DNA of 64,000 nt, taken from the NCBI RefSeq assembly GCF_009192745.1, contig NZ_VTFV01000002.1, positions 558,001-622,000 of the forward strand, written 5' to 3'. Shown here piece by piece: positions 41,158 to 48,608 of this stretch; position 1 is the stretch's first letter; every line of letters begins with the position of its first letter. The stretch is from Arthrobacter citreus (lineage in GTDB: Bacteria > Actinomycetota > Actinomycetes > Actinomycetales > Micrococcaceae). The position numbers and the translations under genes were made by a program. The notes beneath the pieces are model-generated. The model was given only the letters and a program-made list of their open reading frames with translations. It did not search any database and was not told the origin of the DNA.

Positions 41158-42606
41158 TCAGCGCAGCGTAAAGCGGACCCGCACCCGCCAGCCGCCGCCG
41201 TCGCGGGGGCCAACGTCCGTGATTCCGCCGTGCAGGGCGGCACGTTCGCGGATTCCGCGCAGTCCGTAGCCGGTGCCGCCGGTGCCCTGCCGTGGACGGC
41301 CGTCGTCGACCGTTTCAACTTCGACCCAGCGCAGGGAAGGTGTGTCAGAGCCCGCCGGTGTGCTGCCGCTTCGCAGGGCGACGACGGCGCTCCCGGCCGT
41401 GGAATGGCGCCGGATGTTCGCCAGGGACTCCTGGATGGTCCGGTAGACGGAGAGCGCGAGCGGCGCGGAGAGGTTTTCCAGCACGCCGGGTTCGTGCTCG
41501 GCCCGGTGGAACTTCACGTCCAGGCCGTTGTTGCGGTACTCCTCCACAAGCTGGGGAATCTCCTCCAGTCCGGGCTCCGGCTGGCGCTGCGCCGGTCCGT
41601 CCGTCTCGGCGTCGGAGGAGCGGAGCACACCGAGCAGGGACCGCATCTCCGCGACGGCGTCGCGGCTGGAGGACTCAATGGTCTGCAGCGCACCGGCAGC
41701 GGCGTCGGGCTTCTTTTCCAGGACCCGGCGGGCTGCACCGGCCTGGATGCCGATCACCGAGATGTGGTGGGCAACGACGTCGTGCAGTTCCCGGGCGATG
41801 CGCAGGCGCTCCTCGATGACTGCCTTACGGGCCAGGTCCGCCGCCTGCGCCTCGAGCTGGAGCGCCTGTTCGGCCAGTTGTTCGCGCTGGTGGGCGCTGC
41901 GCCAGGAGTTCCAGCCGAACATGATCGCCCCGCCGAAGTAGGCGGCGTTGAGCATAAAGGAGTACAGCACATAGGAAGTCAGCGGCGCGAACAGTCCCAC
42001 GGGGTCATTCGAACTGATGTTGAACGCCTTGAGGATTTCGTCGTAGCTGCTCGAAAGCGTGAAACCCACGATGATCCAGAGGAACATGGCGGCGACCACC
42101 ACTGTGACCGCCAGCCACAGTGCCCGCCGGTTCCGTGCCCATGCGACGGCGCTGTAGAGGGAAGCGAAGTAGGCTGCCTGGAATCCCAGCGTCTGGCTGA
42201 TCGGCGGCATGGTGATGCCGACTATGAGGAAGGTGGCCGAGCTGAGCAGCAGTACGGTTATGGGGAATCGGCGCCGGAAGACCAGGACAACGAAGATGGA
42301 TGCCTGAACCAGGTGCTGGACCCACGGATTGCCGATGTCCCCGTCGCCAAAGGCGAATCCGCGCATGAATTCAAGCATCACCGCGCTGAGCAGGAGGGCG
42401 ATGAGCACGCCGATCACGTCACGCCGGTACCCCTCGGGGTCAGGAGCGGGGCGTTCCCAGTCGTCCTCCGAGTTCCAGGGCAGGCTGAGGCGGAAACGGC
42501 GCACCCGGCGGGCGAGGGCCAGCATGGTATTTCCGGGAGCCGTCGTTTCCTGCTCCCGGGAAGCCGGGGCGGCTGTATCCGTGCCGGGCGGCTGGGTTTC
42601 GATCAT
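41158..42606 (-). CDS. Sensor histidine kinase, NarL-partner type
   Basis: A 482-residue kinase with about five membrane helices (VIGVLIALLLSAVMLEFM; LVQASIFVVLVFRR; ALWLAVTVVVAAMFLWIIVG), a HisKA_3 dimerisation helix with the phospho-accepting His in IARELHDVVAHHISVIG, and a C-terminal ATPase domain (GTGGTGYGLRGIRERAALHG). No large extracellular sensor domain, so it likely senses a membrane or envelope signal. ATG 42606 is preceded by TAGACT at exactly seven bases, in the leaderless geometry. Confidence 0.88.
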   Translation of the reverse strand: MIETQPPGTDTAAPASREQETTAPGNTMLALARRVRRFRLSLPWNSEDDWERPAPDPEGYRRDVIGVLIALLLSAVMLEFMRGFAFGDGDIGNPWVQHLVQASIFVVLVFRRRFPITVLLLSSATFLIVGITMPPISQTLGFQAAYFASLYSAVAWARNRRALWLAVTVVVAAMFLWIIVGFTLSSSYDEILKAFNISSNDPVGLFAPLTSYVLYSFMLNAAYFGGAIMFGWNSWRSAHQREQLAEQALQLEAQAADLARKAVIEERLRIARELHDVVAHHISVIGIQAGAARRVLEKKPDAAAGALQTIESSSRDAVAEMRSLLGVLRSSDAETDGPAQRQPEPGLEEIPQLVEEYRNNGLDVKFHRAEHEPGVLENLSAPLALSVYRTIQESLANIRRHSTAGSAVVALRSGSTPAGSDTPSLRWVEVETVDDGRPRQGTGGTGYGLRGIRERAALHGGITDVGPRDGGGWRVRVRFTLR

Positions 42607-42619
42607 GGCCAACAGTCTA
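42607..42619 (-). promoter_or_regulatory. -10 box TAGACT of the histidine-kinase operon
   Basis: On the minus strand TAGACT (42614-42619) lies seven bases before the ATG at 42606, without a ribosome-binding site between. This suggests a leaderless mRNA for the kinase. Confidence 0.5.
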
Positions 42620-42797
42620 GATCCGTGCTGCGGTCCGCGGATCCGCCGTACGGCTGAGGCGGGCCAGGTTACGTATTGGCCCAATGCTGGGAACGAAAGA
42701 GGCTGTGACAAGTGCCTTTGGGTGCCCGGAGTGGTTTACTTCGACGCAGGGACCGAAGTCCTTTCACCGCTGTGCTGGATAAATCGTAAGGACGAGG

Positions 42798-43973
42798 ATG
42801 TTTGCTGCTGAGGGCCAGGACCTGCTGCCGGATTTGGTGTCCCTGCGCCGGGATATCCACCGCGAACCCGAGGTGGGCCTGCACCTGCCGCGTACCCAGG
42901 AAAAGATCCTGGATGCCCTGGACGGGCTGGGCCTGGAGATCACCACGGGCAAGTCGCTCAGCTCCGTGACCGCTGTGCTGCGCGGAGGTGAAGACGGCCC
43001 GTCGGTGCTGCTGCGCGGAGACATGGACGCGTTGCCGGTGGAGGAACTCACGGACTTGGAGTACGCCTCAACCAACGGCGCCATGCATGCCTGCGGCCAT
43101 GACCTCCACGTCGCCGGCCTGGTCGGTGCTGCCCGGCTGCTCGCCGCACAGCAGCGGGACATTTCGGGGAACGTGATCTTTATGTTCCAGCCCGGGGAAG
43201 AGGGCGACGGCGGTGCCGGGCTGATGATCGAGGAGGGCGTTCTGGAGGCAGCAGGGGAGAAACCGGTTGCCGCCTACGGCGTGCACGTCCGGCCCGGACC
43301 GCTGGGCGTGTTCCGCACCCGGCCGGGAACCCTCATGGCCGGAGCCAACGAGCTGCGGATCACCGTTCACGGTTCCGGCGGCCACGGCTCCCAGCCGCAC
43401 AACGCCCTGGACCCGGTGCCGGCCCTGGTTGAAATCGCTGGTGCGCTCCAGGTGATGGCTACCCGCAAGTTCTCCGTCTTTGATCCGATCGTCCTGACCA
43501 TCACCCAGCTCGAAGCCGGCCGCGCGATCAACGTCATTCCTGACTCAGCCCGGCTCGGCGCAAGCGTCCGCACGCTGTCCGCGGAATCAGTGGACCGCCT
43601 CATCGTGGAGACCAAGGCACTCGCGGACGGGATAGCCGCAGCCCACGGCTGTACCGCGGAAGTCAGCTTCGAAATCCTCTACCCCATGACCGAGAATGAT
43701 CCCTCGCGCACCTTCGAGGCGATACGTGAGCTGCGGGAAATGTTCGGTGAGGAACGCGTCATCCAGTCCCGGGACCCGCTCATGGGTTCCGAGGACTTCT
43801 CCCTGGTGCTGCAGAAGATTCCCGGTGCGTTCCTGTTCCTCGGTGCCACTCCGCCGGAGGTGGATCCGGCCACTGCTGCGTGGAACCACTCGCCGCGGGT
43901 GCTCTTCGACGATTCCGTGCTGGCGGACCAGGCGGCGGCGCTCGCGCTGCTGGCCTTCAACCGCCTGACGTAG
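42798..43973 (+). CDS. M20 family amidohydrolase (hippurate hydrolase-like)
   Basis: A 391-residue metallopeptidase-fold amidohydrolase. RRDIHREPEVGLHLPRTQEK, MHACGHDLHVAGLVGAARLL, FQPGEEGDGGAGLMIEEG and the dimerisation-domain segment HGSGGHGSQPHNALDP are all typical of the amidohydrolase (hippurate / N-acyl amino acid) branch. It removes acyl groups from N-acyl amino acids in the cytoplasm. GGACGAGG precedes the ATG. A 10-bp hairpin follows 30 bases after the stop. Confidence 0.9.
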   Translation: MFAAEGQDLLPDLVSLRRDIHREPEVGLHLPRTQEKILDALDGLGLEITTGKSLSSVTAVLRGGEDGPSVLLRGDMDALPVEELTDLEYASTNGAMHACGHDLHVAGLVGAARLLAAQQRDISGNVIFMFQPGEEGDGGAGLMIEEGVLEAAGEKPVAAYGVHVRPGPLGVFRTRPGTLMAGANELRITVHGSGGHGSQPHNALDPVPALVEIAGALQVMATRKFSVFDPIVLTITQLEAGRAINVIPDSARLGASVRTLSAESVDRLIVETKALADGIAAAHGCTAEVSFEILYPMTENDPSRTFEAIRELREMFGEERVIQSRDPLMGSEDFSLVLQKIPGAFLFLGATPPEVDPATAAWNHSPRVLFDDSVLADQAAALALLAFNRLT

Positions 43974-44002
43974 CTCTTCCGGGACAAGAAGTTGAGGGCG
44001 CG

Positions 44003-44029
44003 GCCTGCCGGGACGAGGCCCCGGCAGGC
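44003..44029 (+). terminator. Hairpin terminator after the amidohydrolase gene
   Basis: GCCTGCCGGG 44003-44012 pairs perfectly with CCCGGCAGGC 44020-44029 around a 7-base loop. The -10 box of the next gene begins three bases later. Confidence 0.65.
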
Positions 44030-44031
44030 GA

Positions 44032-44044
44032 TAGCCTCGTGGAC
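44032..44044 (+). promoter_or_regulatory. -10 box TAGCCT of a leaderless gene
   Basis: TAGCCT at 44032-44037 followed by seven bases and ATG 44045. It directly follows the terminator hairpin, marking a new transcription unit. Confidence 0.55.
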
Positions 44045-44512
44045 ATGTCTCCCGCCGCTCCCGCTGTTTCGTACCTTGCCACCGTCTCCGTTGAAGTGGG
44101 TGAGCCCATCGAGGTTGGCCAAACTGCAGCCGGACTGCGGCGCATCATTCCCATCCTCGGAGGGACGGTGGAAGGCCCGGCGCTGCGGGGTACGGTTCTC
44201 CCCGCCGGCGCGGATTTCCAGCTCCTCCGCACTTCCACGCTGACGGAGCTGGAAGCCAAGTACGCCATCGAAACGGACGACGGCGAACGGCTCTACGTGA
44301 ACAATTTCGGGCTGCGCTCGGGCAGTGAGGAGGATATTGCTGCCCTCCTGCGCGGCGAGCCGGTGGACCCGGCACGGATCTATTTCCGCTGCACCCCGAA
44401 AATCGAAGCGCCCGACGGCGGCGCCTGGGCCTGGCTCTCCAGCCGTATCCTGATCGGCACAGGCACCCGCCTCCCGAATGAAGTGCGGCTGGAAATCTTC
44501 ACGGTGGACTAA
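44045..44512 (+). CDS. DUF3237 family protein
   Basis: A 155-residue beta-rich protein. VGQTAAGLRRIIPILGGTVEG, LPAGADFQLLR, YAIETDDGERLYVNNFGLR and the C-terminal RLPNEVRLEIFTVD match DUF3237, small lipocalin-like barrels of unknown function often found with catabolic genes. The leaderless start at 44045 fits both the -10 spacing and the family length; an upstream extension of the frame overlaps the amidohydrolase gene and is rejected. Confidence 0.83.
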   Translation: MSPAAPAVSYLATVSVEVGEPIEVGQTAAGLRRIIPILGGTVEGPALRGTVLPAGADFQLLRTSTLTELEAKYAIETDDGERLYVNNFGLRSGSEEDIAALLRGEPVDPARIYFRCTPKIEAPDGGAWAWLSSRILIGTGTRLPNEVRLEIFTVD

Positions 44513-44674
44513 CCGGGCCTGTTAGCCAGCGATACCGAAGACGACTAGCGCGTTACGCCCCGGGCTCATAAACGGGACGAAACATTAGGTGTGGCCGGAC
44601 CATCCCAGTAGCGTGAGTGGGCAATTTTGTTTCGGTGCCCTAACGGCACAGCTCTACAGAAAGGGGGTGTCGGC

Positions 44675-46117
44675 GTGTCCGCAGAAACCGGAACCGAACC
44701 CTCACTCAAAAAGGTCCTGGGCCGCATCGACGTGCTGGCACTGGGATTCGGCGCCATGATCGGCTTCGGCTGGGTCGTGCTCACGGGAGACTGGCTTTCA
44801 AGCGCCGGCACAGGCGGGGCGATCCTGGCCATGCTCACCGGCGGCGTCATCATGGCGATCGTGGGCCTGACCTACGCCGAACTGTGCGCCGCAATGCCAA
44901 AGGCCGGCGGCGAGCACAATTACATCCTGCGTGCGATGGGTCCGCGCACGTCGTTCATCGGGTCCTGGGCGATCATCGGCGGCTACGTCACCATCGTTGC
45001 GTTCGAAGCCGTTGCCCTGCCCCGGACGGTGCAGTACATCTTCCCGGACCTGAGCCAGATTCCACTCTGGACCGTCGCCGGATTCGAAGTGCACCTTACC
45101 TGGGCGCTGGTAGGCGCCATTGCCGCCGTCGTTATCACCTGGATCAACATCCGCGGCGTGAAGGAAGCCGGCATTGTGCAGACCTTCGTGGTCCTGTTCC
45201 TGCTGGCAATCGGCCTCATCATGGTTTTCGGGTCCTTCTCCGGCGGCAGTGCCGCCAACATGGATCCCTGGTTCACCGGCGGGATGACCGGGTTCTTCGC
45301 GGTCCTCGTGGTGGTCCCGTTCCTTTTCATCGGCTTCGACGTCATTCCGCAGTCCGCAGAGGAAGTGAACATCCCTGCCCGGCAGATCGGCCGGCTGGTT
45401 GTCATCTCAGTCATCCTGGCAACCATCTGGTACGTGATGGTCATCCTCACCACGTCATCCGCCATGCCTGCGTCGGAGCTGGCCGGTGCGGATATCGCCA
45501 CCGCAGACGCCGTCGGTGCGATGTTTGGCTCGGACTTCATGGCCAAGATCCTTATCGCAGGAGGCATCGCCGGCATCCTCACCTCCTGGAACTCGCTGCT
45601 CATGGGTGCCTCCCGCCTGATGTATTCCCTGGCGCGGTCCGGCATGCTCCCGGCGTGGTTCGGACGCCTCCACCCGAAGTACCACACCCCGCACAATGCG
45701 CTGCTGTTCATCGGCGGGCTCAGCGTCCTGGCCCCGTTCGGCGGAGCGGAAATGCTCGGCTGGCTGGTTGACTCCGGCGCGCCCAGCATCGTGCTGGCCT
45801 ACACCCTGGTAGCAGTGTCCTTCCTGATCCTGCGCCGCCGCGAACCGGAGATGGACCGCCCGCTTCGCGTGGGCGGCAAGGGCAAGGGCGGCATCGCGAT
45901 CGGCATCGCCGCAGCCATCCTGGGCACCGCCCTGTTCAGCCTCTACATGCCCGGCATGCCGGCAGCACTGGGAATCCAACCGTGGCTGCTGTTCGGCGCG
46001 TGGTGGGTCATTGGCCTGGTCTTCTTCTTCCGGGTCCCGGCCGGCATCAAGGCCGGTCCGGACGCGGAGCATCAGGTACTCGCCACGCTGCGGGCAAGGG
46101 CTGCAGCGCGCTCCTGA
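44675..46117 (+). CDS. APC family amino-acid permease
   Basis: A 480-residue permease with about 12 helices. LGFGAMIGFGWVVLTGDWLS is the conserved first helix; AELCAAMPKAGGEHNYILRA and FLFIGFDVIPQSAEEVNIPA are APC signatures. Probable substrate is an amino acid or amine. GTG 44675 has AAGGGGG seven bases upstream; a 16-residue longer version from ATG 44627 lacks one. A strong hairpin follows the stop. Confidence 0.88.
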   Translation: MSAETGTEPSLKKVLGRIDVLALGFGAMIGFGWVVLTGDWLSSAGTGGAILAMLTGGVIMAIVGLTYAELCAAMPKAGGEHNYILRAMGPRTSFIGSWAIIGGYVTIVAFEAVALPRTVQYIFPDLSQIPLWTVAGFEVHLTWALVGAIAAVVITWINIRGVKEAGIVQTFVVLFLLAIGLIMVFGSFSGGSAANMDPWFTGGMTGFFAVLVVVPFLFIGFDVIPQSAEEVNIPARQIGRLVVISVILATIWYVMVILTTSSAMPASELAGADIATADAVGAMFGSDFMAKILIAGGIAGILTSWNSLLMGASRLMYSLARSGMLPAWFGRLHPKYHTPHNALLFIGGLSVLAPFGGAEMLGWLVDSGAPSIVLAYTLVAVSFLILRRREPEMDRPLRVGGKGKGGIAIGIAAAILGTALFSLYMPGMPAALGIQPWLLFGAWWVIGLVFFFRVPAGIKAGPDAEHQVLATLRARAAARS

Positions 46118-46130
46118 CGCACCGCAACAC

Positions 46131-46172
46131 CACGACGGCGGCGGCCTCCCCTGCGGGGGCGCCGCCGTCGTG
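46131..46172. terminator. Long hairpin terminator, 13-bp outer stem
   Basis: CACGACGGCGGCG 46131-46143 pairs perfectly with 46160-46172; the 16-base loop contains an inner CCCC/GGGG pairing. It lies between the convergent permease and DUF2945 genes. Confidence 0.75.
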
Positions 46173-46187
46173 CGCCGGGACGGAGAA

Positions 46188-46400
46188 CTAGCCCAGGCGC
46201 CGCAGGGCGCCCGCCCGGTGGACCGCGTGCAGCGCGGTGGAGTCACTGCGCACCTTGTACTGCGGGTCCTCTTCGGTGCACAGCCGCCGCCGTCCCATGA
46301 ACTCGAAATCGGCGGTGTGGACTTCGGTCACTTCACCGGTGACGGCCCCCGTGCGCGAGTTCCACCGCACCCGGTCGCCCACCTTGAATTCCTCACTCAT
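46188..46400 (-). CDS. DUF2945 (hypervirulence-associated, Tudor-like) protein
   Basis: A 70-residue protein. FKVGDRVRWNSRTGAVTGEV is the DUF2945 signature, followed by PQYKVRSDSTALHAVHRAGA. These small basic beta-barrel proteins have an unknown molecular role. Start ATG 46400 is taken because ATGACT / TATGAC sits 6-7 bases upstream in the leaderless geometry; ATG 46412 adds only four residues. Confidence 0.75.
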   Translation of the reverse strand: MSEEFKVGDRVRWNSRTGAVTGEVTEVHTADFEFMGRRRLCTEEDPQYKVRSDSTALHAVHRAGALRRLG

Positions 46401-46513
46401 GCGCAGAGTCATAACACTGCGGCGTCCCCGGTGTAACGAGTAGTCGCCCGTATTCGCCCCGCGGCCTGCAGAAACACAGCCGCAGGTTCACACGCGCCTA
46501 AGTTACTCGTGGG

Positions 46514-46525
46514 TAATATGGCGGC
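46514..46525 (+). promoter_or_regulatory. -10 box TAATAT of the thioesterase gene
   Basis: TAATAT (46514-46519) is six bases before ATG 46526 with no ribosome-binding site, the clearest leaderless promoter in the window. Confidence 0.6.
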
Positions 46526-47080
46526 ATGCACCTGATCTTCCGCACCCTGCTGCTGCTCCTGACCGCACGCCGCCGGAGGCCCAAACTGGACCTGTTCCAG
46601 ACGTCCTCACTGCCCATGCGCGTTCTGCCCACGGATCTGGATTTCGCGAACCACGTCAACAACGGCATGTACCTCTCGCTGATGGACCTGGGCCGGTTCG
46701 ACCTGATGATCCGCAGCGGTTTCTGGAAGCTGATGCGCCGCAAGGGCTGGGGCCCGGTGATCAGCAACGAGACCATCAGCTTCCGCAAGTCCCTGGAACC
46801 GTGGCAGCGCTACAGCATTGAAACCAGGATCATCGGGTTTGATGACCGCGCCATCTACTTCGAACAGCGCATGGTGGTGGACGGCGAAATCTACGCCAGC
46901 GCGTTCATCGCCACCCGGATGCTCTCCAAGAAGGGCCCGGTCAGCAACGAGGAAATCTTCGAGGCCGTGGGCCGCCGCCCGCCCGAAGACCTGGTGCTGC
47001 CGGAGTGGATCGCGGACTGGCGGGCCAACGTGGCCTTGCCGGGCACCCGCCGTCCGGCACCGCACGCCTGGGCTGCCTGA
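46526..47080 (+). CDS. Acyl-CoA thioesterase, 4HBT hot-dog fold
   Basis: A 184-residue protein. LPTDLDFANHVNNGMYLSLM contains the Asp and the HVNN motif of the thioesterase group that includes metazoan THEM6-like proteins; SNETISFRKSLEPWQRYSIE and FEQRMVVDGEIYASAFIATR continue the fold. Presumably hydrolyses an acyl-CoA in the cytoplasm; substrate unknown. Single-gene leaderless unit. Confidence 0.82.
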   Translation: MHLIFRTLLLLLTARRRRPKLDLFQTSSLPMRVLPTDLDFANHVNNGMYLSLMDLGRFDLMIRSGFWKLMRRKGWGPVISNETISFRKSLEPWQRYSIETRIIGFDDRAIYFEQRMVVDGEIYASAFIATRMLSKKGPVSNEEIFEAVGRRPPEDLVLPEWIADWRANVALPGTRRPAPHAWAA

Positions 47081-47170
47081 CCTACCCTTGACTGCCGCGG
47101 CCCGCTGACCGAGCCTGAGGGTAGCCGCGCGTCGCGGTGAACAGTGTGCTGGATTCCGGAGGTGCCCGCC

Positions 47171-47785
47171 ATGCGGCTGACCGTGAACACATTCCTCAGC
47201 ATGGACGGCGTAATGCAGGGGCCCGGCGGCCTGGACGAAGACCCCTCCAACGGATTCGACCGCGGCGGGTGGCTGGTCCCGCTGGCGGATGAGGAAATGG
47301 ACCAGCTGGTTTCGGGATGGTTCCGGCAGGCGGACGCGCTGCTGCTGGGCCGGACCACCTACGAGATGATGCAGCCGTACTGGGAGCTGGTTACGGACCC
47401 GTCCGACACCATGGCGGACTCCCTGAACCATTTGCCGAAGTACCTGGTCTCCCGCACGGTGACCGAGCCCACCTGGCATAACACCACAGTCATCCCCGGA
47501 GACGTGGTGCGCACAGTCACGGAGATCAAGGCCCAGGGACACGGTGAACTGCAGGTGCACGGCAGCTACCAGCTGGCCCGCACCCTCCACGACGCCAACC
47601 TGGTGGATGAATACCGCCTGCTGCTCTTTCCCGTGGTGGTCGGCACGGGGAAGCACCTGTTCGAGGACGGCGCGGCGCCGTCGTCGTTTATGGTCACAGG
47701 TTCCCACGTGACCAAGTCCGGGGTGGTGGCACTGTCCCTGCTGCCGAGGCCGTTTGCCTCGGCTGAGATGCGGCGGAAGGCCTAA
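47171..47785 (+). CDS. RibD/DHFR-fold dihydrofolate reductase family protein
   Basis: A 204-residue protein of the RibD C-terminal type. LTVNTFLSMDGVMQGPGG opens the domain, ADALLLGRTTYEMMQPYW and KYLVSRTVTEPTW follow, then GELQVHGSYQLARTLHDANL and EYRLLLFPVVVGTGKHLFED. Such proteins bind NADPH, but their substrate in actinobacteria is unknown; they are not the essential dihydrofolate reductase. GGAGG precedes ATG 47171. Stop overlaps that of the convergent methyltransferase gene. Confidence 0.87.
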   Translation: MRLTVNTFLSMDGVMQGPGGLDEDPSNGFDRGGWLVPLADEEMDQLVSGWFRQADALLLGRTTYEMMQPYWELVTDPSDTMADSLNHLPKYLVSRTVTEPTWHNTTVIPGDVVRTVTEIKAQGHGELQVHGSYQLARTLHDANLVDEYRLLLFPVVVGTGKHLFEDGAAPSSFMVTGSHVTKSGVVALSLLPRPFASAEMRRKA

Positions 47786-48462
47786 GCCCCCCGCCGGGCC
47801 AGCAGCACGTTGTCATGGACCACGGCTTCCTGGCCTTCAGGACCCTGGACGGTGCGGGGGATCGCTTCGGCGGTCTCGATAATCCAGCCGCGGGCCCTCA
47901 GGCCGAGTTCCTCCGCCAGCTCCTCGGCGGTGGGCAGGGCTGGATCCGGTGCCGGGTGGCGTCCCCACGGCGGAAAGTCCTGATGCCCGACGACGAGGAG
48001 GCGGCCGCGCGGTGCCACGGCTGAGACTGCACGCAGCAGGATCGCGTTACGTGGAAGTTCGGTGGGGGAGTGCAGGTACTGGGCGCAGACCAGGTCATAG
48101 CCGGGGTCGGTTCCGGGATCCGTGGCGGACCACTCCGCCAGATCAGCCTCAACCAGGGTGACCAGCTGCCCGACGCCGGCTTCCTCAGCGTGCGCAGCGG
48201 CACGCTCCAGGGCCACAGCTGAAATGTCCAGGCCGGTCACTTCCCAGCCCTGCTTTGCCAGCCAGACGGCGTCGGCGCCTTCTCCGCAGCCAAGCTCAAG
48301 TGCGGTGCCTGGATTCAGTCTTTCGACCTCGCGCACCAGCAGCGCGTTGGGGTTCCCGCTCCACACCTGGGTGCGTTCACGGTAGAACCCGTCCCAGAAT
48401 TCGTGGGGCGGAGCCGGTGGCTCGTCCTGCGGATCATGCTGATGAGCGGGGTTTTCCTGCAT
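47782..48462 (-). CDS. Class I SAM-dependent methyltransferase
   Basis: A 226-residue methyltransferase. SAM-binding motif ALELGCGEGADAVWLAKQG with the acidic residue in VTGLDISAVAL; the N-terminal FWDGFYRERTQVWSGNPNAL is typical of the tellurite-resistance/thiopurine-like group in actinobacteria. Substrate unknown. Convergent with the reductase gene, the stop codons overlapping within four bases. Confidence 0.87.
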   Translation of the reverse strand: MQENPAHQHDPQDEPPAPPHEFWDGFYRERTQVWSGNPNALLVREVERLNPGTALELGCGEGADAVWLAKQGWEVTGLDISAVALERAAAHAEEAGVGQLVTLVEADLAEWSATDPGTDPGYDLVCAQYLHSPTELPRNAILLRAVSAVAPRGRLLVVGHQDFPPWGRHPAPDPALPTAEELAEELGLRARGWIIETAEAIPRTVQGPEGQEAVVHDNVLLARRGA

Positions 48463-48534
48463 GGTTGAACTCTAGTTCCGCGTGCCGTTGCCACCAAGCC
48501 CGGCGGCGCCGGGCGCCGCCGGGCGGGGACAGTA

Positions 48535-48575
48535 GAAAGGCCGGACACTTCCCCGAGGGGCGTGTCCGGCCTTTC
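48535..48575. terminator. Bidirectional terminator, 14-bp stem
   Basis: GAAAGGCCGGACAC 48535-48548 pairs perfectly with 48562-48575 around a 13-base loop. It follows the stop of the repeat-protein gene (minus strand) and lies upstream of the methyltransferase gene. Confidence 0.8.
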
Positions 48576-48608
48576 CTTCGTCGGTGGAGCGCTTATCCGC
48601 GCGCCGCT

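Noticed and set aside
41155-42657. 500-codon plus-strand frame opposite the histidine kinase
   Set aside because: Shadow of the kinase; no recognisable protein features.
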